A DNA stretch of 8,270 bases, from contig DAIOHQ010000222.1 in assembly GCA_036744635.1 (NCBI GenBank), positions 1-8,270 of the forward strand. The letters are read 5' to 3'. The notes below the pieces were generated by a model. It was not told where the DNA came from and ran no database searches. It saw nothing but the letters and a program-made list of their open reading frames with translations. Both the position numbers and the translations under genes were made by a program. Source of the DNA: DAIOHQ01 sp036744635. Its GTDB lineage: Bacteria > Planctomycetota > Phycisphaerae > Tepidisphaerales > Tepidisphaeraceae. Of the stretch, positions 1-5,328 are shown piece by piece. The number at the start of each line of letters is the position of its first letter. Positions within the stretch are counted from its first letter, which is position 1.

Positions 1-95
1 CGCCAACAATCGCCGCTTTTTCGGTGGTTTTGCCAATAAACTCACACACTCTCAGAATGACAGTTGTGCGATTGTGAGCTCATCACACGCTCATC

Positions 96-1196
96 TCACG
101 CCTTGGCGGCGACAAGGCGCTGGGCATGGGAAGTTTGGATATTGAGGGCGCGCAGGAGGCGGCGCCGGAGAATGCCGCGCACGCGGGCGATTTCGGCGGG
201 GATGGTGTTTTGCAGCGGGATGCCGCCGCCGGCCTTCGTGCGGTGGCCGCCCCCTTGGCCGATTTTCTTGACCAGCCGGCGCATCATTTCCGCCGCCGAC
301 GGCTTGGCGGCGCTGGTGCGCAGGGAAAGCATCAGCGTAGAGCCGGAGAGTGCCGTCACCAGCGCCCATTGCACCTTGTCAAACCGCAGCAGAAAGTCGG
401 CGATGATCGCGGGCTTTTCCAGCGAGTCGATGCTGTCGAGGTGGGCGATGATCGCGTGGTCGTAATGGACGGCGCTGGCCAGCCCTTCCCAATAGGCGAC
501 GTAGTAGCTTTGCGGCAAGTCTACATAGCGCATCTTGTAGAGCTTGCGGGTGTCGGCCAGCAGCGTGAGGGAGGAGAGGGCGATGTTATCGAGCTCGCCC
601 GGCTGGCCGGCGGCGCCGGCGAGATCGGATTCGATCGCGTACAGCAGCGTCGCGCCCAAGTCGCCGGAAATGGGCACCTCCAATTCCATGAAATAGCTGA
701 AGATGATCGTGCTGGAGGCGCCGACGTCCGGGCGCACGTCGCAGAAGCCGCACTTGCTGCGCCGGCCGCGGCTGGCGCGGTGATGGTCGATGACCGCCGC
801 CGGTACGATGCCGGCCGGCAGCGGGCAGTTGGCGAAAGCGGGCTGCGTGTCGAGCAGAATAATCCCGTCATAATCGGGCAGCGTCGCCTCGTCCCAGGGG
901 ACGGGCTGCAGGTCGGCCTGCTGGGCGAAGATGGCATTCATCCCGCTGACGATGCTCCCTTTGAAGGAGATTTCCACCTTCAGCGACGGCAGTGTGACCT
1001 TGAGCAACTGCATCAGGGCGGTGCAACTTGCCATGGCGTCGGGATCGGGGGAGGAATGGGTGGTGATCAGGATTTTCTTCTTGTCATGCAGCGCCCGCAG
1101 GAGCTGGCGGGCGCGCGGCTTGCCTCTGGACCGGCGCTCGATGGCGACGGCCGAGCCCGCGACAGTTTCCACACATGACTCGACAAACGCGGTCAT
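96..1196 (-). CDS. DHH/DHHA1-family phosphoesterase, NrnA-like
   Basis: This encodes a 366-residue cytoplasmic phosphoesterase of the DHH superfamily, the group containing NrnA nano-RNases and pAp phosphatases. The visible metal-binding motifs are H47/D51/D53 in THSSPDPDA, D116 in LLDTQP, D137-H138-H139 in VIDHHRA, and D191 in IESDLAG. The DHHA1 substrate-binding motif GQGGGHRTKAGG lies at residues 313-324. All motifs are intact and the length suits a two-domain NrnA-like enzyme of about 320-370 residues, so it should be active. The exact substrate (short oligoribonucleotides, pAp or a cyclic dinucleotide product) cannot be read from sequence. The first ATG is used because the motifs begin at residue 47. 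No good Shine-Dalgarno precedes it. The gene follows dnaE2 after 158 bp, so membership in the mutagenesis operon is unproven. I saw no repeat insertions here, unlike in dnaE2 and imuB. Confidence 0.93.
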   Translation of the reverse strand: MTAFVESCVETVAGSAVAIERRSRGKPRARQLLRALHDKKKILITTHSSPDPDAMASCTALMQLLKVTLPSLKVEISFKGSIVSGMNAIFAQQADLQPVPWDEATLPDYDGIILLDTQPAFANCPLPAGIVPAAVIDHHRASRGRRSKCGFCDVRPDVGASSTIIFSYFMELEVPISGDLGATLLYAIESDLAGAAGQPGELDNIALSSLTLLADTRKLYKMRYVDLPQSYYVAYWEGLASAVHYDHAIIAHLDSIDSLEKPAIIADFLLRFDKVQWALVTALSGSTLMLSLRTSAAKPSAAEMMRRLVKKIGQGGGHRTKAGGGIPLQNTIPAEIARVRGILRRRLLRALNIQTSHAQRLVAAKA

Positions 1197-1354
1197 AAAG
1201 AAAAAAGGCCAATTCCAGCTTTATACAAGGCGGCGCATCATCCATCGGCGCAGAATGCAGGTTACATAAGCGCTGTGCCCGCCAGTCCCATAATAGGGCA
1301 GCGCCGCGCGATGGGGAACGGGCGTTGCAGCGGCCGGCGGACGGAGGAGACGAA

Positions 1355-4300
1355 TCAATGGAAATCGCGGGATCGCAGATTGTATTCCCGCAGCAGGTGG
1401 GAAAGATCGAACAGGCGCTTGGCCATCACGTGAACCACCTGCCCCTGGCGCTCGACATATCCGTCGGCCTGCAGCAGCGTGGCGTGGCGGGCGGCGCCGC
1501 GGAAGCGGTCGTAAATGTTCGACCAGATGACCAGGTTGGCGGCGCCGGTTTCGTCTTCGATGGTGGCGAAGACCACGCCGGATGCGGTGCCCGGCCGCTG
1601 GCGGACCAGCACCAGCCCGGCGATTTTCACCCATCGCCCCTGCGGCAGTTGCTGGAGCTGCGCGGCGGTGATGAGCTTCATCTTCGCCAGCGTCTGGCGC
1701 ACCAGCGAGAGAGGATGGGCTTTGAGGGACAGGCCGATTTTTGAATAGTCGGTCATGACTTCCTGGGACAGGGACATGGGGGGGAGGAGGGGGAAAGGAA
1801 TCGGGGAATCGGAGAATCGGGGAGAAATGTCATCCTGAGGTACTCCGAAGGATCTGGCCGCGTCTGCAATCGACGCAACTGTAGGGTGCAATGTATTGCA
1901 CCCTTTATTTTCATGTTGCGATGAATCGCACCCTACCGTGGCTTCGTCGAAGAGAGGCAGGTCTTCGTCGGTCAGGGCCATGACTTGCCAGAGCGCTTCG
2001 CGCCTGGGGAGATTCAGGGAGCGAAAGGCATCCGCTTCGGCAAGGCACTCCAGGACGTGGCGGGGGAGGGCGGTGACGCGGTGAAACTGCTCGATGGAGG
2101 TGAAGATGCCAAAGGGTTTTCGTACTTCGGCGATGCGTTCGGCGTCGGCTTGGCGCAGGCCGCGGACTTGGCGGAAACCCAGGCGCACGGCGGGGCCATG
2201 GAGACCCCAGGTAGATTTTAATTTCGCGGGAGTTTTGGAAGAGGGCGGGGAGACCCCGCCTCTGCGATTTTCCAGCGTGCAATCCCAGTCGCTGTGGTTG
2301 ATGTCGATGGGCAGGACATTGACACCGTGGTCGCGGGCGTCGCGCACGATCTGGGCGGGTGCGTAAAAGCCCATCGGCTGGCTGTTGAGCAGAGCAGCGC
2401 AGAAGCCGGCGGGATGGTGGCGCTTGATCCAGGCCGAGACATAGACGAGCAAAGCGAAGCTGGCCGAGTGCGATTCGGGAAAGCCATATTCGCCGAACCC
2501 GCGGATCTGCAGGAACGATTGCTCGGCGAACTCGCGGGTGTAGCCGTTGGCGAGCATGCCGTCGATGATCTTCTGGTGGAATCCTTCGATGACGCCGCTC
2601 TTGCGCCAGCTTGCCATGGCGCGGCGAAGGCGGTCCGCCTCCTCGGCAGAGAAATTCGCCCCCACCATCGCCACCCGCATCGCCTGCTCCTGAAACAGCG
2701 GCACGCCCAACGTCTTCTGCAGCACCTGCCGCAGCGCCTCGGAAGGAAAATTGACCGCCTCCTCGCCATTGCGCCGGCGCAGGTACGGATGAACCATGTT
2801 CCCCTGAATCGGCCCCGGCCGGACGATCGCCACTTCGATCACCAGATCATAAAAACACCGTGGCCGCAGCCGTGGCAACATCGACATCTGAGCCCGCGAC
2901 TCAATTTGAAACACCCCAATGGTGTCGGCATCGCAGATCATGTCGTAGACGGCGGAATCCTCGGGGGGAACTGTGTGCAACTGAAGAGCAAGGCACGGAG
3001 GCACGGAGGCACGGAGGCACGAAGGGGGGGATGCTTCCGTGCCTTCCTCACTTACATCGTTTTGTATTTGCGCGGTTGGATGCTGCGAATGAGGCCTTGG
3101 AGGACGCGGTCGGCTTCCTCCAGGAGGTCCCAGAGTTGTTTGTTCGTCGAAAGCATTTCCAACGTGATCGCCAATTCGTATTGAGTCGATAATTCCGAGA
3201 TCGAGCCTCGGGAGATTCTCAGGTGCTTCAGGTAGTCTTTTGTCGTTCCTCGCCCATATCCCTCGGCGATATTGGACGGAATGGAAATTGCCGCCCGCCG
3301 CATCTGGCTTGTCAGCCCAAACAACTCCTGTTTGGGCATCCCCCGCGTCACTCGATAAATTTCTTTTGCCAGCCTCATCCCCAACTGCCAAGCTATCAGA
3401 TCCCGATGAGTTCGAATATTGCTCATGCTCGTGTGTCCCTTCTTCCCCTTCGTGCCTTCGTGCCTCCGTGCCTTCGTGCCTCTTTCCCTCTCCTCCATTT
3501 ATAAACCCAAACGCCTTCGAGATGCACGTCAGCATTCCCAGCGCCAATACATCCACCTTCAGGATTCCCAGCGCATCAATGTCATCCTTGTCCCACTCGA
3601 TCACCGTGCGGTCTTCCATCGAGGCATTTTCGATCGGCACGATCTCGCACAGGGGCGTGCGGGTCATCACCATGCCCCCCACGTGCTGCGAGAGATGGCG
3701 GGGGAAGCCGAGCAGCTCGCTGGTGAGGGCGATGATCAGGCGCACGGTGCGGTCGGCGGGATCCAGGCCGCTCTCACGAATGCGGTCCTCGGAGAGCGTG
3801 CCGCGGTCCCACCAGTCGAGGCGCTTGGCCATCGAATCCACCAGATCCAGGCTGAGGCCCAGCGCCTTGCCCACATCCCGTACCGCCGAGCGCCCGCGAT
3901 AACTGATCACTTCCGCCGTCATCCCGGCGCGGTCGCGGCCATATTTCTCGTAGATGTATTGAATGACTTCCTCGCGGCGCTCGTGTTCGAAATCGACGTC
4001 GATGTCCGGCGGCTCGTTGCGCGCTGATGAGATGAAGCGCTCGAACAGCACGTCGATGCGGCTGGGATCGACGCTGGTCACCCCGATGCAGTAGCAGACC
4101 GCGGAATTGGCGGCCGATCCGCGCCCCTGGCACAGAATTCCCCGCGAACGGGCGAATTTCACCAGGTCATATACCGTGAGAAAATAGGCCTCGAACTTGA
4201 GCTGCGCGATCAGCTTTAGTTCGTGCTCAATCTGTTGGCGCACCTTGTCGGGTACGCCGGCCGGATAGCGCTCGCGGGCGCCATCCCAGGCGAGCTGGGA

Positions 4301-5266
4301 CAAATATTGTAACGGCGAGTTTCCCGGCGGCGCAAGCTCATCGGGATATTCGTAGCGCAGCTCATCCAGCGAGAAGTTGCATCGCTCGGCGATCTCGATG
4401 CCGCGCGCTAGCGCCCCCGGATGTTCGGCGAACAGCCGGTGCATCTGCGCCGGCGACTTGAGATAGCGCTCGCCGTTGGGGAAGAGGCGGAACCCCGCCT
4501 CCTGAATCGTGCAGCCGTGGCGGATGCAGGTGAGGACATCCTGCAGCGCCCGGCGCGATGGGTCGTGATAATGCGCCGCGTTGGTGGCCAGCAGCGGGAT
4601 GTTCAGCCGCCGGCCAAGGCGCAGCAGGTCGCGCATGCGCGTGATGTCATCCACTCCATATAGACACGACACCGCCAGGGAAAAACGATCGCCCAGACAA
4701 TCGCGCAACGTGCCCAATGCCCGGTAATTCGCATCGTTTAGCCGCTCCGCTTGCGGAGCGCGCGAAGACCGCGCGGCCGGCGCATCCGGCCCGCGCCCCG
4801 CAAGCGGGGCGGCTAAACAAGAATCCGGCAGCGCCGCGGCGACAACTCCCTCCTGATGTTCCAGAAAATCCGCAAGGTGCAGCAGGCATTCCCCTTTTTC
4901 CGCCCGGCGCTTGCCGAGCGTGAGCAGCCGGCACAGCCGCGCATAGGCCGGGCGGTCGCTGGCGTACACCAGCAGGTCCGGCCCATCGTCAAACGTGAGA
5001 TGCGACCCGATCAGCAGCTTCAACCCCGTCTCCTTCGCCGCCTCATGTGCCCGCACCACGCCGGCCAGCGTGTTGAGATCGGTGATGGCGATGGCGCGAT
5101 ACCCCAGCTCCGCCGCCCGATACACCAGCTCATCCGGATGCGAAGCCCCGCGCAAAAACGAGAAATTCGTCTTCACGTCCAGCTCCACATATGCTTCGGC
5201 CGCCGGCGCGGCGCCCATAGGCGCGGAAGGAATCGAGCGAAGTTTGAGAAGGGGCGTATCGGGCAT
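1355..5266 (-). CDS. dnaE2: error-prone DNA polymerase III alpha subunit DnaE2 (ImuC)
   Basis: This is the catalytic C-family polymerase of the ImuA-ImuB-DnaE2 mutasome, which performs mutagenic translesion synthesis after DNA damage. The N-terminal PHP domain starts near residue 26 (ELDVKTNFSFLRGASHPDEL). GRGSAANS is at 381-388. The catalytic aspartates are D421 and D423 in PDIDVDF and D572 in ILKVDVLALGM. The fingers region VFQIESRAQMSMLPRL is at 785-800, the helix-hairpin-helix part near 1025-1085, an OB fold near 1214-1260, and the family-typical C-terminus RSRDFH closes the protein. At 1303 residues it exceeds the usual 1050 or so. In-frame repeat-derived blocks occupy about residues 150-177, 596-759, 1000-1018 and 1111-1158, and removing them restores normal length. 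All catalytic residues survive, but whether the enlarged protein folds is open. The first PHP metal motif usually reads HxH or Hx(T/S) and is DxK here. The ATG at 5266 has no Shine-Dalgarno because a palindrome ends three bases upstream. Met17 (5218) is an alternative start. Confidence 0.95.
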   Translation of the reverse strand: MPDTPLLKLRSIPSAPMGAAPAAEAYVELDVKTNFSFLRGASHPDELVYRAAELGYRAIAITDLNTLAGVVRAHEAAKETGLKLLIGSHLTFDDGPDLLVYASDRPAYARLCRLLTLGKRRAEKGECLLHLADFLEHQEGVVAAALPDSCLAAPLAGRGPDAPAARSSRAPQAERLNDANYRALGTLRDCLGDRFSLAVSCLYGVDDITRMRDLLRLGRRLNIPLLATNAAHYHDPSRRALQDVLTCIRHGCTIQEAGFRLFPNGERYLKSPAQMHRLFAEHPGALARGIEIAERCNFSLDELRYEYPDELAPPGNSPLQYLSQLAWDGARERYPAGVPDKVRQQIEHELKLIAQLKFEAYFLTVYDLVKFARSRGILCQGRGSAANSAVCYCIGVTSVDPSRIDVLFERFISSARNEPPDIDVDFEHERREEVIQYIYEKYGRDRAGMTAEVISYRGRSAVRDVGKALGLSLDLVDSMAKRLDWWDRGTLSEDRIRESGLDPADRTVRLIIALTSELLGFPRHLSQHVGGMVMTRTPLCEIVPIENASMEDRTVIEWDKDDIDALGILKVDVLALGMLTCISKAFGFINGGEGKRHEGTEARRHEGEEGTHEHEQYSNSSGSDSLAVGDEAGKRNLSSDAGDAQTGVVWADKPDAAGGNFHSVQYRRGIWARNDKRLPEAPENLPRLDLGIIDSIRIGDHVGNAFDEQTTLGPPGGSRPRPPRPHSQHPTAQIQNDVSEEGTEASPPSCLRASVPPCLALQLHTVPPEDSAVYDMICDADTIGVFQIESRAQMSMLPRLRPRCFYDLVIEVAIVRPGPIQGNMVHPYLRRRNGEEAVNFPSEALRQVLQKTLGVPLFQEQAMRVAMVGANFSAEEADRLRRAMASWRKSGVIEGFHQKIIDGMLANGYTREFAEQSFLQIRGFGEYGFPESHSASFALLVYVSAWIKRHHPAGFCAALLNSQPMGFYAPAQIVRDARDHGVNVLPIDINHSDWDCTLENRRGGVSPPSSKTPAKLKSTWGLHGPAVRLGFRQVRGLRQADAERIAEVRKPFGIFTSIEQFHRVTALPRHVLECLAEADAFRSLNLPRREALWQVMALTDEDLPLFDEATVGCDSSQHENKGCNTLHPTVASIADAARSFGVPQDDISPRFSDSPIPFPLLPPMSLSQEVMTDYSKIGLSLKAHPLSLVRQTLAKMKLITAAQLQQLPQGRWVKIAGLVLVRQRPGTASGVVFATIEDETGAANLVIWSNIYDRFRGAARHATLLQADGYVERQGQVVHVMAKRLFDLSHLLREYNLRSRDFH
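1799..1822. repeat. 8-bp tandem repeat AATCGGGG x3 in dnaE2
   Basis: Three consecutive 8-bp units (AATCGGGG, AATCGGAG, AATCGGGG) encode the RFSDSPIP part of the DnaE2 linker. Like the terminal repeats of the larger element, the period is 8 bp, so the coding phase shifts with every unit while no stop appears in the polymerase frame. Confidence 0.7.
1829..1858. repeat. imperfect palindromic repeat encoding RSFGVPQDD in dnaE2
   Basis: The segment from GTCATCCTGAGG to CCGAAGGATCTGG is an imperfect palindrome with ATCCT and AGGAT arms. On the minus strand it encodes ARSFGVPQDDI (about residues 1137-1147). The peptide looks like translated interspersed repeat rather than conserved polymerase sequence. 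It lies between the double-hairpin repeat and a tandem octamer tract. Assignment as a repeat family is from recollection of similar peptides and is moderate. Confidence 0.5.
1881..1936. repeat. TAGGGTGC double-hairpin repeat inside dnaE2
   Basis: The 56-base element has outer inverted ends GTAGGGTGC and GCACCCTAC. Inside them are two hairpins: GGGTGCAA-TGTA-TTGCACCC (1884-1903) and TGCGAT-GA-ATCGCA (1917-1930). It encodes about residues 1111-1129 of DnaE2, in the linker before the conserved LPPMSLSQEV segment. It is compact, symmetrical and stop-free in the polymerase frame. Confidence 0.75.
2241..2263. repeat. short hairpin repeat inside dnaE2
   Basis: GGCGGGG (2244-2250), AGA, CCCCGCC (2254-2260) form a perfect 7-bp stem. 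In dnaE2 it encodes RRGGVSPP within a block of about 18 residues (near 1000-1018) placed between DWDCTLE and WGLHGPAVRLGFRQV. Related DnaE2 proteins join these conserved segments by a short link. I interpret it as another in-frame repeat-derived insertion. Confidence 0.6.
2991..3025. repeat. terminal inverted repeat of the four-helix-bundle element, downstream end
   Basis: Four tandem octamers (AGGCACGG three times, then AGGCACGA) plus AGG make up this end. It matches the reverse complement of 3447-3481 at 33 of 35 positions, the differences being G/A changes inside the octamers. An extra inverted octamer, CTTCCGTGCC at 3034-3043, can pair with GGCACGAAG at 3016-3024 to form a hairpin just after the four-helix-bundle stop codon. 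No T-run follows it, so a terminator role is not supported. Confidence 0.85.
3052..3426 (-). CDS. four-helix-bundle protein (23S rRNA intervening-sequence family) nested in dnaE2
   Basis: A complete 124-residue protein is encoded inside dnaE2 on the same strand, one base out of phase with the polymerase. It carries the family signature RRAAISIPSNIAEGYGRG at residues 43-60, followed by Y65, L66, GSISEL (74-79) and TQYELA (81-86). This pattern identifies the four-helix-bundle family (TIGR02436 style) found in 23S rRNA intervening sequences and related to the Avd accessory proteins of diversity-generating retroelements. Its biochemical role is not established; a nucleic-acid-binding role is inferred from relatives. 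The frame opens further upstream at 3498, but that part reads through the terminal repeat (GTKARRHEGTKG). I therefore place the start at MSNIRTHRDL, where the family homology begins. The Shine-Dalgarno is weak (a GAAGAAGGG tract about 10 bases upstream). Inverted octamer repeats flank the gene, and it should be carried on the imu transcript. Confidence 0.88.
   Translation of the reverse strand: MSNIRTHRDLIAWQLGMRLAKEIYRVTRGMPKQELFGLTSQMRRAAISIPSNIAEGYGRGTTKDYLKHLRISRGSISELSTQYELAITLEMLSTNKQLWDLLEEADRVLQGLIRSIQPRKYKTM
3447..3481. repeat. terminal inverted repeat of the four-helix-bundle element, upstream end
   Basis: This is the partner of 2991-3025. On the minus strand it reads as tandem AGGCACGA/AGGCACGG octamers. 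In the dnaE2 frame it encodes RHEGTEARRHEG, and in the four-helix-bundle frame GTKARRHEGTKG. An 8-bp unit gives the same cyclic octapeptide in every phase, so the repeat has no stop codon in any forward frame; the reverse strand gives CLRASVP-type peptides, also without stops. Confidence 0.85.
4736..4818. repeat. 83-bp nested palindromic repeat inside dnaE2
   Basis: Two 25-base arms (4736-4760 starting GTTTAGCCGC; 4794-4818 ending GCGGCTAAAC) are inverted copies with 23 of 25 positions matching. Each arm is itself a hairpin: CTCCG-CTTG-CGGAG on the left and CCCCG-CAAG-CGGGG on the right. The two mismatches between the arms preserve pairing inside each hairpin. The centre (CGCGGCCGG against CCGGCCCGCG) can also pair. 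In dnaE2 it encodes about residues 150-177, rich in A, P, R and S, between LPDSC and NDANYRALG, where the family needs no such segment. It resembles REP- or MITE-like palindromes. Confidence 0.82.
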
Positions 5267-5269
5267 TTT

Positions 5270-5327
5270 GTAGGGTGGGCGTACCCGCCCACCGTTCCCA
5301 CGTGGTGGACGAATACGCCCACCCTAC
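5270..5327. repeat. 58-bp palindromic repeat filling the imuB-dnaE2 gap
   Basis: A perfect 14-base inverted repeat (GTAGGGTGGGCGTA at 5270-5283; TACGCCCACCCTAC at 5314-5327) surrounds an inner CCACC/GGTGG stem. It spans nearly the whole gap between the imuB stop codon (5329-5331) and the dnaE2 ATG (5266), with three bases left before that start. It therefore replaces the usual ribosome-binding region. It is probably an interspersed repeat, and a role in mRNA folding or in the ratio of ImuB to DnaE2 is possible. Confidence 0.85.
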
Positions 5328-5328
5328 G

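Larger units (their letters stand above)
2991..3481 (-). mobile_element. ~491-bp four-helix-bundle element inserted in frame in dnaE2
   Basis: This discrete block is bounded by near-perfect 35-bp terminal inverted repeats and contains a single gene, the four-helix-bundle CDS. It splits dnaE2 between KAFGFINGGEGK (residues 584-595) and LQLHTVPPEDSAVYDM (761-776), segments that in other DnaE2 proteins are separated only by a short variable loop. The polymerase frame stays open across it, adding about 164 residues. There are no intein motifs at the joints and I see no group I or II intron features, so removal by splicing is not supported. I found no convincing target-site duplication. The element encodes no transposase, so any mobility would need help in trans. 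Calling it mobile is an inference from its boundaries, its gene content and its absence from the conserved family architecture. Confidence 0.75.

Noticed and set aside
1..49. Possible start of another minus-strand gene (GTG at 45 or 49)
   Set aside because: Only about 15 codons lie in the window and two frames are equally plausible, with no clear Shine-Dalgarno or family match.
126..1178. Long plus-strand open frame of 350 codons
   Set aside because: It lies entirely antisense to the DHH phosphoesterase, whose motifs are all intact. Its product resembles no family and is typical of GC-rich shadow frames.
1197..1354. Promoter for the DHH gene (TATAAA at 1220-1225 on the minus strand)
   Set aside because: The -10 look-alike is suitably placed but no -35 match is present at the right distance, so it cannot be told from chance.
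2294..3184. Plus-strand open frame of 296 codons opposite dnaE2 and the element
   Set aside because: It is a shadow of the DnaE2 fingers domain and the octamer repeats and matches no protein family I recognise.
2991..3481. Intein or self-splicing intron in dnaE2
   Set aside because: No Cys/Ser start or His-Asn end is present at the joints, there are no endonuclease motifs, and I saw no intron catalytic core. The encoded protein is a four-helix bundle.
2991..3481. CRISPR array, suggested by the tandem short repeats
   Set aside because: The 8-bp units are contiguous without unique spacers and appear as one inverted pair at the element ends.
3427..3498. N-terminal extension of the four-helix-bundle protein through the terminal repeat
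   Set aside because: The peptide is just the translated octamer repeat plus dnaE2 flank. Family homology starts at MSNIRTHRDL, so ATG at 3426 is the better start.
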